NCBI GenBank assembly: GCA_964612975.1
Contig: CAZTGC010000017.1
Coordinates: 1 to 7,321, forward strand
Reading direction: 5' to 3'
From: NZ13-RE01 sp964612975
GTDB taxonomy: Bacteria > Dictyoglomota > Dictyoglomia > Dictyoglomales > Dictyoglomaceae
Length of the DNA: 7,321 bases
Shown here: positions 1 to 7,321 of the stretch, piece after piece
Layout: every line of letters begins with the position of its first letter
How positions within the stretch are numbered: position 1 is the first letter of the stretch
Made by a program: the position numbers and the translations under genes
The notes under the pieces: model-generated
Database searches by the model: none
Seen by the model: only the letters and a program-made list of their open reading frames with translations
Told to the model about the DNA's origin: nothing

Positions 1-856
1 CATTGGATTCCCTAAAATGCTCTAAAAATTCTATCCTTTCAGGCAGGGTAAAAAAGGTCTTAATAGGGCTTCCTTCATTGTGGTCAAGTCTAAAGAGATA
101 TTGGATGACCTTCCAATGCTCATTAAGATTTAGATTAAATTTTTCATTGATTTTCCTCAAAACTAATGTTGAAAGATGGCTTAAGGAAGGATTAGCCTCT
201 ATTTTCTGCTCCTTCGCCTCTGGCATATCTATGCCAAGAATTGAGAGGAAATCTAATATCACATTACCCTCAGTAAGATTTTTTCTATCGTAAATCTTTG
301 GAATTATTGTAGCTTTCGGCAAATATGATTTCCATCTTTCCAATACATTGTCATACATTGCCACCCGTGTTAACCATTCATCAAAAGATATTAATGTAAA
401 ATTTGCTTTTCCTCTTATTTCCCAATCTTTCACTGTCTGTGAATACGAGGATTCATGCCATACATCCTGTCTCCTCAGATAGACAATTATATAGATTGTC
501 ACAAAAATATTACTTAATTTTGCATTCAATTTAGAAAATAGTTTTTCATCAGTTAATTCCATAAATATTTCAGAGGAAATAACTACCCTTTCTGGCATAG
601 AACTATCAATTTCAGATTTTAATTCATCAATATATTCCTCAAATGATTTAGGAATGTATAAACTTTCTACTACCTTAGGTTTATATAAAGAATAGGTAAT
701 GTAATAATGAGCTGGCATATCTCCTCGATTAGATAGTCCTACTTCTGGATATAAAATCCTATACTTTTCTAATAGTGTTGTTCTATTTCTATGTAAGAAT
801 ACTTGAATAGCAGAAGATCCAGTTTTAAATGAGCCTATGTGCAAATATAGTTTCAT
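1..856 (-). CDS. Sulfotransferase-like P-loop protein (3' end beyond the window)
   Basis: Likely a cytoplasmic PAPS-dependent sulfotransferase, or a relative, acting on a glycan or other small acceptor. The frame is open from the ATG at 854-856 to the window edge, giving 285 codons and no stop, so the C-terminus is missing. The N-terminus MKLYLHIGSFKTGSSAIQ carries the 5'-phosphosulfate loop (HIGSFKTGSS, 6-15) right after the first strand. VVISSEIF at 91-98 and YLRRQDVWHESSYSQ at 126-140 match the bacterial sulfotransferase-like pattern HIGxxKTG, SSE, LRRQD; R128/R129 and S136/S137 are candidate 3'-phosphate contacts. Known relatives are about 280-350 aa (from memory), so only a short tail may be absent. 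The start is well supported: GGGAGGA at 864-870 with a 7-nt spacer. It shares strand and neighbourhood with the fusion gene, whose N-terminal domain is also sulfotransferase-like but quite different in sequence. Acceptor and true catalytic activity are unproven. Confidence 0.88.
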   Translation of the reverse strand, partial: MKLYLHIGSFKTGSSAIQVFLHRNRTTLLEKYRILYPEVGLSNRGDMPAHYYITYSLYKPKVVESLYIPKSFEEYIDELKSEIDSSMPERVVISSEIFMELTDEKLFSKLNAKLSNIFVTIYIIVYLRRQDVWHESSYSQTVKDWEIRGKANFTLISFDEWLTRVAMYDNVLERWKSYLPKATIIPKIYDRKNLTEGNVILDFLSILGIDMPEAKEQKIEANPSLSHLSTLVLRKINEKFNLNLNEHWKVIQYLFRLDHNEGSPIKTFFTLPERIEFLEHFRESN

Positions 857-878
857 AATAATTTCCTCCCTGAAATTT

Positions 879-1076
879 TTAAACTAAGTATTCTTTATGA
901 TCAAAAAAGACTGTTTCATTCTGATATTGTATGTTACCTAAAATCAGGGTATTGTCCTCGAAGTGAGAGAAGCTAAGGAAAAGAGGAAGCAAGGGTAACC
1001 CTTGAATACAAAGATATATAAATAGGAGAAAGCCAAGCCTTTGATTTGATGAAAAAATTACTACCATCTTAATCAT
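879..1076 (-). CDS. Doubtful small ORF (65 aa, hydrophobic N-terminal half)
   Basis: This frame nearly fills the gap between the fusion gene and the downstream sulfotransferase gene. Its ATG overlaps the fusion gene's stop (ATGATTAA), an arrangement seen in translationally coupled genes, and it ends 22 nt before the next start codon. Residues about 14-36 are very hydrophobic (LGFLLFIYLCIQGLPLLPLF) and could form one membrane span; the rest is polar with beta-like character. Against it: no Shine-Dalgarno sequence is visible upstream of the ATG, it matches no family I recognise, and a frame of this length can arise by chance in AT-rich DNA. It could also be a decayed remnant of a larger gene. 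Confidence 0.25.
   Translation of the reverse strand: MIKMVVIFSSNQRLGFLLFIYLCIQGLPLLPLFLSFSHFEDNTLILGNIQYQNETVFFDHKEYLV
990..1004. repeat. Short perfect palindrome (possible weak hairpin or binding site)
   Basis: CAAGGGTAACCCTTG is a 7-bp inverted repeat around a single central base. As RNA it could form a 5-6 bp stem with a 3-5 nt loop. On the minus strand it is followed by CTTCCTCTTTTCC, which is pyrimidine-rich but not a true U-run, so termination would be weak. It lies in the gap between the fusion gene and the downstream sulfotransferase gene, inside the doubtful small ORF. Confidence 0.35.
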
Positions 1077-2817
1077 TTCTTTGAATTCTTAAGACATCTA
1101 TCTTATCTTCAGAACTTCTTTTAATGACTCCTAAAACAACAGATTCTCCATTTTTTAATGTAAATGGACTGAAGGAAAATCGTGCTCTCTTTGCATTGGG
1201 ATTTTCTGAATGTTTTTGAGCGAAATAAGGTGAATTTATATACCACTCATAATATATAGATTCTCCATTTGATTTAGTACAGAAAAGTTCAAAATCCTCT
1301 TGTTTAAAATTTTTATTTATGACTATAACTCCTTTTAAATATATAGGCAACCCATCTTCCAATCTTTTTGGTAATGGATCAATATACCAATCTGAAATAT
1401 ACTGATTAGAGGCAACATTTCCAAGTAAATCAAGTTTGTAATTTAATAAAATATTTAATCTTCTTCTTATACACCATTGAGCTGCTGTTCCACAGGCTAC
1501 GATTTCCCATTCGGGATTTGATTTAATAAATTCATTTACTGCTTTAAAAACTCCGTGATGTATGTGTGACGGTTCTGGATTCCAATCATCGCCAATAAGC
1601 ACACCTTCTGGCTGAAGATATTGTGTTAGGTATCCTAATTGCCTTTTGGTGTCTTCATAACTATGGGATGTGTCAAGATAAATCCAATCCAATTTTTCTG
1701 AAAAGCTAACATTTTCCACAAAATCCTCTATAATATTGATTTCAGTTACATCAACATAGGGCAATACTTTTCTTTTTGTATCTTCTCTTGCATATTTTGT
1801 GGTTACTTTTCCAAAGGCTGTGTAGGGAGAAGTTTCACCCCAACCAAATTTTTCACCAATCTTACTCCAGGGATCCACAAGATAAATCTTCTTTGGCTTC
1901 AATTCATTTAACAAGACTTCTGCAAAATTACCTCTATATACGCCAATTTCCGCACCTATTCCACCAATTTTTGCAAACTTTAAAATGTATTTTCGAGCAT
2001 CCAACCTTTTTAATTCACCTTCTGGAAAGGGAAGTTCTCCTACTTCCGCTAAATAGTCCCAATCAACATTAAATGGATCTAATTTAAATTGGGAAAGTTT
2101 AGAAAACTCACTATAAGCTTTTTTAATATTAGGAAATAAATCATAATATTTTTCTGTATTTTGTTTGCCTTTCGCTCTTAAACTATTGATAAAGTCTATT
2201 AATTCTTGTTTTTCTAAATTAAGCCCTAAGAAATCGTTAGTTATGTCACGGATTTTTTCAATTGCAGAATCAACCTCTTCCTCATATAGTGTTTCATATG
2301 TAATTTCTTTACAAGCATCCTTTTTGCTTCTAATTTTTTTGTAAACTCTTCTGAGAAGACTCCTATCCAATAATTCCTGAGTGATTAACTCCTCTATTGG
2401 AATGGGATTATTAAACAATTCCCTATTTATTTTGTCCTCTGAATATTGCTTTGGACCCCATATATCAGTTATTTTGGCAAAATGGAGACTGAGCAATCTT
2501 TGTTGGAAATTCATTCTATATAAAAATAAATGCTTATAGCCAAGTAAGTTTGTAATATCTGCCAAAAGAAGACAGAATTTTTCAGGAATAGTCTCAACAC
2601 GCTGTTTAATCAACTGTCTTTCTTTTAGTACTCCTAATAGGAGAGCCCTCTTTTCATTTTCATCCTCAAGTTTAGTAATATGTCCATAACATCTGTCCAG
2701 ATTAAAAGGTTCATGTTCAACACATTTTATATCTTTATATATTGACTCAAGTAAACTACATAGCCATCTTGTGAAGTTGGTTCCTCCGGTTCTCCTTAAA
2801 GTCCAGATAATTAGCAT
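1069..2817 (-). CDS. Fusion protein: sulfotransferase-like domain, class I SAM methyltransferase domain, beta-rich C-terminal domain
   Basis: Probably a bifunctional modifier of a sugar or glycan, transferring sulfate (from PAPS) and a methyl group (from SAM); both activities are inferred. Numbered from the chosen start, residues 1 to about 240 look sulfotransferase-like: a strand followed by the loop LRRTGGTNF (7-15) as 5'-phosphosulfate site, then YRMNFQQRLLS (100-110), with R101, R107 and S110 in the 3'-phosphate-binding pattern, and ITYETL near 172-177. Residues about 275-450 are a Methyltransf_24-type Rossmann domain: GAEIGVYRGN (288-297), YLVDPW (312-317), WIYLDTSHSYEDTKRQL (378-394) and GVLIGDDW (405-412). 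Residues about 488-582 form a beta-rich tail without a firm family. An ATG one codon upstream (2820) would give 583 aa, but it sits only 1 nt from the AGGAGG, so the second ATG is preferred. The gene starts 126 nt after the glycosyltransferase stop on the same strand. The domain split is well supported; the substrates are not known. Confidence 0.9.
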   Translation of the reverse strand: MLIIWTLRRTGGTNFTRWLCSLLESIYKDIKCVEHEPFNLDRCYGHITKLEDENEKRALLLGVLKERQLIKQRVETIPEKFCLLLADITNLLGYKHLFLYRMNFQQRLLSLHFAKITDIWGPKQYSEDKINRELFNNPIPIEELITQELLDRSLLRRVYKKIRSKKDACKEITYETLYEEEVDSAIEKIRDITNDFLGLNLEKQELIDFINSLRAKGKQNTEKYYDLFPNIKKAYSEFSKLSQFKLDPFNVDWDYLAEVGELPFPEGELKRLDARKYILKFAKIGGIGAEIGVYRGNFAEVLLNELKPKKIYLVDPWSKIGEKFGWGETSPYTAFGKVTTKYAREDTKRKVLPYVDVTEINIIEDFVENVSFSEKLDWIYLDTSHSYEDTKRQLGYLTQYLQPEGVLIGDDWNPEPSHIHHGVFKAVNEFIKSNPEWEIVACGTAAQWCIRRRLNILLNYKLDLLGNVASNQYISDWYIDPLPKRLEDGLPIYLKGVIVINKNFKQEDFELFCTKSNGESIYYEWYINSPYFAQKHSENPNAKRARFSFSPFTLKNGESVVLGVIKRSSEDKIDVLRIQRND

Positions 2818-2820
2818 CAT

Positions 2821-2828
2821 TCCTCCTT
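2821..2828 (-). promoter_or_regulatory. Strong Shine-Dalgarno site that decides the start of the fusion gene
   Basis: On the minus strand this reads AAGGAGGA, followed directly by ATGATG. The AGGAGG core is 1 nt from the first ATG (2820) and 4 nt from the second (2817). Ribosomes seldom use a 1-nt spacer, so the second ATG is the likelier start. Confidence 0.75.
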
Positions 2829-2943
2829 TAGAAAAAATTGATAAAACTTCTCTACTTCTGCCGATTGCCCTCCAAAAATGTGTTTAGCCTATGTTAATCA
2901 TGATGTTGAACTACTCCTACAATAAGTAATTATCAACAGGTGT

Positions 2944-5900
2944 TCAATCTCCATCTCTGTGACAGTAAAGTTTATTTAGATATCTTATTAATTCAGAGCT
3001 ATTTTTATACCTAATAGAAATCTCTGGATCATAGAATCCTTCATCTCTCTCTTTTATTGCCAAATAGTACTTCTTATATTCTCTTGCACTCTCAAAATGT
3101 TGTTTTCTAAAAACCTCTGTTATAACCTTTCTTTTAAATTCTTTATGATACTTAAGATGAAGTAGAAAAGCCTCTCCTTCTATAACTTTATTGGCTGGAG
3201 TTATAAAATGTATCCCTTCACAAAGCCTTACCCAAGGATAGTATTTTAAAATTGGATATTTAACGCTTGTAAAATCAACGACGCTAACAAGTGGACAAAT
3301 TCTTTGTCTTAGGTTAGATGAAGATGTTTTTTCACAATTGGAATATTTGCCTCTTGCTAAAAAGTTAATAATGAAAGGATATCTGTCGAAAAATAGCTCA
3401 ATATCAAAGGGATTTACCATTGAAAAATCAAGATCACTAAGCCTCTTAGGATAAATATCTAACAAATCTGCTCTTATAGCATTATAACCCTTGTTCTCCA
3501 CTGTCTTTATATATTCTTTAAGATTTACATTTTCAGAATCAGGATAAATTAGAAACTCATCTGCATCTATAAGTAATACCCACTTTCCAAAACAAAAATT
3601 CGAAAGAATAGCATGCTGCCAAACTACACCATAGTGAGAGGCTTTATATTCTGTATCGACAGAGAAAACTACCACATCAGATTGTTCTAATAAATACTCT
3701 CTTGTACCATCATCAGAGATATTATCAATAAAGATAAATGACTCAATCCCGATCTTTCTATAGTAACTCAAAAAATGAGGAAGAATTGACCTTTCATTTC
3801 TAATGGGAATTATGGCTATAGGGTCTCTAAGTATTATTTCTTTTAATTTACTGCTTTCATTAAGCAATTCCAATTGATTAGAATTACGATTTAAAATTAC
3901 CTTGCTTGCTGAACTCCATACCTTAGGAGGATATAACCTATTGCTATTTTTAATTTCATGTGCTAATTTAAAGTTATTATCTGTATCTAAATGCACATAA
4001 GATATAGGATTTGATCTTGAGGGATAGAAGTAATTATTCCACATATGAACAGGATGCGATGAAGAGTTTACCCTGTATTGCTTAGAGACAAAATACTCAG
4101 AAGAGTTTGGAACTATCTCGTTTAATGAGAGCAAAATTCCCACTAAGACATCTTCGTATAAATATAAGTTCAAGATAAATTGCCACTTTGGATCTTTAAC
4201 AGTTTGTAAAATCTTATAAATAGAAAATCTTGTTAGACAGTATCCGCTTCCACCATCAGCATATGTGATATTGTGGTAAAATGATTTATCCAGAAAAAAT
4301 TTATAGACTTGATTCTTAACCTTATTTTTATGCCATGTTCTATCAACATCTAATCCCTTCTTCATACTTCTTCCATAGTAGTGATGTTTCCTATATTCTA
4401 AATTGGCTAAAAATTTCTCTACATCTATGTAGGAATCATCATCAATTTTGAAAACATAGTAAAAAGGAGTGTTGTAATAGACCCACTCTAAAAGAGCTAT
4501 TGTCTTTTTTGGCAGAGATTCATAGTCATCAGATACATTAAGATAGAGTACATCTTCAGCAACATAGTTTTTATTAGAACCGCCAACTACAATAAGATAG
4601 GGAATCCTCAATCTATTAAGATCTTTTATATACGTCTCTCTTATCTGGTTGATTCTTGTATCCAGATTTTTTTGACAAGAATATATAATAAAAAGTGTGT
4701 CATTGAAAAATGGATGGAATTTATCATCATTCAAATAAACTTCGGGCGGATTTTGAAGCCATTTTAACTCTTTTAATTTAATTAAGTTTTCTACTTCTTT
4801 TTCATATCTCCCCACATTAAACAAAGCGGTCTCTATAGATGGAGGTAAAATCTTTTCCTTTTCTATAATTTCTAACTTATCTAACAAAGTTGTTATAACT
4901 CTCATTCTATACAATTTAGAAACGTTATCAGAAAAATTAATTGCGAAGGGATAACCTATAAAAGCATGCTTCTCAGAATTTTTGAGAATGTATGGAAGAA
5001 TTTCTCTTATTTTACTCTCGTTCATATCAATTAAAGCCTTACCTAACTCATTCTCAATGTACCAAGAGAGATTTTTAGGTACTTCCTGTATATGTTCTCT
5101 AATCAAACTTGCTATATATTTAGACTCATATTTATTGCAAGAAGAGGAGAGGAAAGGATGGGCATAATACCTTAAAATCTCTTCTTTATCTAATCTACTA
5201 AGTTCTTCAAATATCAGCTTAGCATTTTTCTCATCTCCCTTACACATTAACGAGTAACCAAGCTCTCTTAACATAAATACAGCATCTTTATTGTTGTGGA
5301 AAATAAAAAACCTTATAGCTGTAAGGACTTCTATTAGAGCAATTTCCCTCAAATTAGAACTCTCAAATAAATTTTTCAGATTTTCCCAGTAGCTCTTTGC
5401 CTTTTGTAAAATTGGTTCTCTATCTAAAATGTTGTTGTCCATAAATTCCCAAAAATCATAATTAAGTCCGTAATTTCTTATACAGCAATTTATCAAGTCT
5501 ATTTGTGTCCACGGCGGTAAGTATGGAACAACAGATAGCAGACTAATAGCGGTTAAAACAAGATATTTGTCATAAACTCTTGAAAACCATCTTTCTTCAT
5601 CATTAAAGGAGTCAAAAAAATGGATAAGTGCATATATTAATTTATCAGTTAGTTCCCAATCTGAATAATCTAAATTATTCAGAATCTTATTATTTATAAA
5701 GTAATATATACACTGTGTTGCTAACCATCCCGGAACATTCTTATCCGATAGTTTATGTATGATGTTTTGAGCTACGTTTGGATCTTCAGTAAATATTAAA
5801 TATAAGCAGAGGTGATATTTATTCGGAATATCTAATTTTTTGATCAAATTGACATCTAATTGTCCTCGAAGGAGATCAACCTTTCCTTCAACACAAGCAA

Positions 5901-7254
5901 TAGGTATTAGTGAAAAAAGTATATCTTCTCTTTTTATAATTAGAAAATTACTAAGAACTAACTCGGTCACATTAGTTTTAGACTGTCTCATTAATAGATG
6001 CTTTGAAATCTCTATAAAATACTCATTGAATATCTTTGCTCCAAAGTCAATTTCATTCTTAACCTGAAGATTTATTAATTGTTCCTCTACATCAATAGCC
6101 TCGAATGAAGAATGGAGATTAGAGGAATGAAGAAATTCAAGAATCTTGTTATGTAATTCTTTTTGTGTTATAAGCATATTCCTGATTTGGGAGGAATAAA
6201 AAAAACAAGCTAAAGCATGTAGTGAGAAAAATTGTTTTATTGGATGTTGATAGGAAATATCACCAAAATCCCATATAAATATTCTTTTGAACCATTCAAC
6301 AATCTGAGAAATTTTGATATCAAAACATACTTCTTCAGTCAAAACTTGAATTTTCAATATGTTATTTTCTGATTCAGACAATTCCGTCCATAGAACATCT
6401 GGAATAGGAATTATCATTTTGTTTTTAATTGTGTAAAATTGTCCTGTATCAATACGAGATTTATTAGTAATTAAAGATAAAGACTTAATTTTTTCATAAT
6501 CAGAATTTTCTGGTAAAATTATATGAAATAACTCTACTCCCGGTTTTAAAGAGGACAAAATTGAGTAAAACTCAGTTAAATAATCTTTCGGATGAGTTGT
6601 TTCAGAAAAGTCTCTAACTTTGAGTGCTATATACTCTTTAGGACTGCTGGGTAATACTCCTTTGTTTTTTTTGTATACAACAGATATTTCATGTTCCGTA
6701 TTATCGAGAATAAAATCAGGTAATTTTACGCAAAATCCATGCTTGCCATCTCCGATCCCTGCCTGGAGCAAGTCCTCTCTAAACTGGTCTGCCACCCCCT
6801 CTGCCACTGGAACATCATCTGTAAGAATAACTACTTCAACTCTCTCTTGAGGATTGATTTCATTATAAGCCCATCCAATAACATACAGACCTTTAATTCC
6901 ATCAAAGTTACCTTTATAGGCTTTTATTTTATTTAAAATTAGCTTTGTTTTTCCTAAAATCCTCTCCGTATTTTTTATTTCAGCCTTTATTTCATGATCC
7001 TTATCATCAGCTAATCTTTCAGGCAATTTTATCTTGAATCCATATCTTCCATCTCCGATCCCTGCCTGGAGCACATCGTCTCTAAACTGGTCAGCCACAC
7101 CCTCTGCCACTGGAACATCATCTGCAAGAATAACCACTTCAAGTCTCTCCTCAGGCTTATCAGGATTCCATGCCCAACCAACGGCAGTAAGACCATCTAC
7201 ACCATCAAAATAACCTTGAAATGCAGTTTTTTCATTAGAACTATTTTTTTCCAT
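2944..7254 (-). CDS. Multidomain glycosyltransferase: 2x GWAW-type module, helical region, GT31-like domain, GT2-type domain
   Basis: Likely adds sugars to a cell-surface or secreted glycan; donor and acceptor are unknown. Residues about 12-112 and 113-213 are tandem copies of a beta-rich module (GWAW at 26-29, GWAY at 127-130, QAGIGDG near 63-69), a type I know from glycan-synthesis proteins. Residues about 214-850 are mostly helical with no recognised domain; about 660-692 reads like one TPR helix pair (LGYSLMCKGDEKNAKLIFEE). Residues about 852-1050 resemble the GT31 galactosyltransferase family: RINQIRETY at 867-875, the metal-binding DDD at 938-940, GGSGYCLTR from 1001 and EDVLVG from 1034. 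Residues about 1146-1400 resemble a GT2 family (Glyco_tranf_2_4 type): IPIRNE at 1149-1154, DDGT at 1181-1184, DADEF from 1230, and a HLKYHKEF tail near 1365. No signal peptide or membrane span is evident. The start is supported by AGAGG with a 9-nt spacer. It is first of three same-strand genes. Both catalytic motif sets look intact; specificity cannot be read from sequence. Confidence 0.93.
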   Translation of the reverse strand: MEKNSSNEKTAFQGYFDGVDGLTAVGWAWNPDKPEERLEVVILADDVPVAEGVADQFRDDVLQAGIGDGRYGFKIKLPERLADDKDHEIKAEIKNTERILGKTKLILNKIKAYKGNFDGIKGLYVIGWAYNEINPQERVEVVILTDDVPVAEGVADQFREDLLQAGIGDGKHGFCVKLPDFILDNTEHEISVVYKKNKGVLPSSPKEYIALKVRDFSETTHPKDYLTEFYSILSSLKPGVELFHIILPENSDYEKIKSLSLITNKSRIDTGQFYTIKNKMIIPIPDVLWTELSESENNILKIQVLTEEVCFDIKISQIVEWFKRIFIWDFGDISYQHPIKQFFSLHALACFFYSSQIRNMLITQKELHNKILEFLHSSNLHSSFEAIDVEEQLINLQVKNEIDFGAKIFNEYFIEISKHLLMRQSKTNVTELVLSNFLIIKREDILFSLIPIACVEGKVDLLRGQLDVNLIKKLDIPNKYHLCLYLIFTEDPNVAQNIIHKLSDKNVPGWLATQCIYYFINNKILNNLDYSDWELTDKLIYALIHFFDSFNDEERWFSRVYDKYLVLTAISLLSVVPYLPPWTQIDLINCCIRNYGLNYDFWEFMDNNILDREPILQKAKSYWENLKNLFESSNLREIALIEVLTAIRFFIFHNNKDAVFMLRELGYSLMCKGDEKNAKLIFEELSRLDKEEILRYYAHPFLSSSCNKYESKYIASLIREHIQEVPKNLSWYIENELGKALIDMNESKIREILPYILKNSEKHAFIGYPFAINFSDNVSKLYRMRVITTLLDKLEIIEKEKILPPSIETALFNVGRYEKEVENLIKLKELKWLQNPPEVYLNDDKFHPFFNDTLFIIYSCQKNLDTRINQIRETYIKDLNRLRIPYLIVVGGSNKNYVAEDVLYLNVSDDYESLPKKTIALLEWVYYNTPFYYVFKIDDDSYIDVEKFLANLEYRKHHYYGRSMKKGLDVDRTWHKNKVKNQVYKFFLDKSFYHNITYADGGSGYCLTRFSIYKILQTVKDPKWQFILNLYLYEDVLVGILLSLNEIVPNSSEYFVSKQYRVNSSSHPVHMWNNYFYPSRSNPISYVHLDTDNNFKLAHEIKNSNRLYPPKVWSSASKVILNRNSNQLELLNESSKLKEIILRDPIAIIPIRNERSILPHFLSYYRKIGIESFIFIDNISDDGTREYLLEQSDVVVFSVDTEYKASHYGVVWQHAILSNFCFGKWVLLIDADEFLIYPDSENVNLKEYIKTVENKGYNAIRADLLDIYPKRLSDLDFSMVNPFDIELFFDRYPFIINFLARGKYSNCEKTSSSNLRQRICPLVSVVDFTSVKYPILKYYPWVRLCEGIHFITPANKVIEGEAFLLHLKYHKEFKRKVITEVFRKQHFESAREYKKYYLAIKERDEGFYDPEISIRYKNSSELIRYLNKLYCHRDGD
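6746..6839 (-). repeat. Intragenic repeat copy 2 (second GWAY-type module)
   Basis: Partner of the block at 7049-7142, in the same orientation and reading frame. The first 25 bases (6746-6770) match 7049-7073 exactly; the seven differences fall in the remaining 69 bases. It encodes EVVILTDD to QAGIGDG of the second module. Confidence 0.9.
7049..7142 (-). repeat. Intragenic repeat copy 1 (first GWAW-type module)
   Basis: This 94-base block recurs 303 bases (101 codons) away at 6746-6839 with 87 of 94 positions identical by hand alignment. It encodes the core of the first module, from about EVVILADD to QAGIGDG. The flanking parts of the two modules are clearly more diverged, for example GWAWNPDKPEERL against GWAYNEINPQERV. 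Confidence 0.9.
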
Positions 7255-7286
7255 GGTACTAATCCTCTATAGTTTTTTGGATTGTC

Positions 7287-7319
7287 AAAACTTTTTAAAC
7301 AATAAGGCTAAAAAGTCTT
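7287..7319. repeat. AT-rich inverted repeat upstream of the glycosyltransferase gene
   Basis: Arms 7287-7296 (aaaacttttt) and 7310-7319 (aaaaagtctt) can pair over 10 positions with one G-U, leaving a 13-nt loop. It lies about 33 nt upstream of the start codon at 7254. It could be the weak terminator of an upstream gene or a leader hairpin. The stem is A/U-rich and no clean U-run follows on the minus strand, so it may be chance. Confidence 0.3.
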
Positions 7320-7321
7320 AT

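Noticed and set aside
3..293. Plus-strand open frame of 96 codons
   Set aside because: It lies opposite the sulfotransferase-like gene, whose motifs and ribosome binding site are clear; its translation resembles no protein family.
1776..2072. Plus-strand open frame of 98 codons
   Set aside because: It is antisense to the methyltransferase domain and has low-complexity Leu/His-rich translation without family features.
2821..2943. Possible promoter in the gap (TTGAAC, 17 nt, TATTGT on the minus strand)
   Set aside because: Each hexamer matches only 4 of 6 consensus positions, which is expected by chance in AT-rich DNA. No convincing terminator is visible in the gap either.
4982..6936. Several short plus-strand frames (4982-5167, 5840-6067, 6620-6850, 6739-6936)
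   Set aside because: All lie opposite the continuous glycosyltransferase frame, and two of them overlap the repeat block; none has recognisable protein features.
6746..7142. Direct repeats as a CRISPR array or mobile element ends
   Set aside because: There are only two copies, both in frame within one coding sequence and matching a protein module period of 101 residues.
7260..7288. Consensus TTGACA (-35-like) on the minus strand upstream of the glycosyltransferase
   Set aside because: At 17 nt spacing the -10 position reads GGATTA and overlaps the ribosome binding site, while the better TATAGA is only 11 nt away. A standard sigma-70 promoter is not supported.

Overview
The window is low-GC DNA (about one third G+C by eye; A/T-rich third positions, many AGA, AGG and ATA codons). 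Shine-Dalgarno sequences and close gene packing show it is bacterial. The codon style and the Lys/Glu/Ile-rich proteins would suit an AT-rich, perhaps thermophilic, Gram-negative-type lineage, but nothing here fixes the taxon.

All supported genes lie on the minus strand, so transcription runs from high to low coordinates. First comes a giant glycosyltransferase (7254 to 2944, 1436 aa) with two tandem N-terminal GWAW/GWAY-type modules, a long helical middle, a GT31-like galactosyltransferase domain and a GT2-type domain. After a 123-nt gap comes a fusion protein (2817 to 1069) with a sulfotransferase-like domain, a class I methyltransferase domain and a beta-rich tail. After a 212-nt gap, which holds a doubtful 65-codon frame and a palindrome, comes a second sulfotransferase-like protein (856 to the window edge). 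That last gene is open at its 3' end: no stop occurs in the frame, so it runs past base 1.

Together these enzymes look like part of a locus that builds and decorates a surface or secreted glycan: sugar addition by two catalytic domains on one chain, then possible sulfation and O-methylation. The family assignments come from visible motifs. The substrates and the idea that the genes act in one pathway are inference. No RNA gene, CRISPR array, insertion sequence or phage gene was seen. No stretch over 300 bases lacks a gene.
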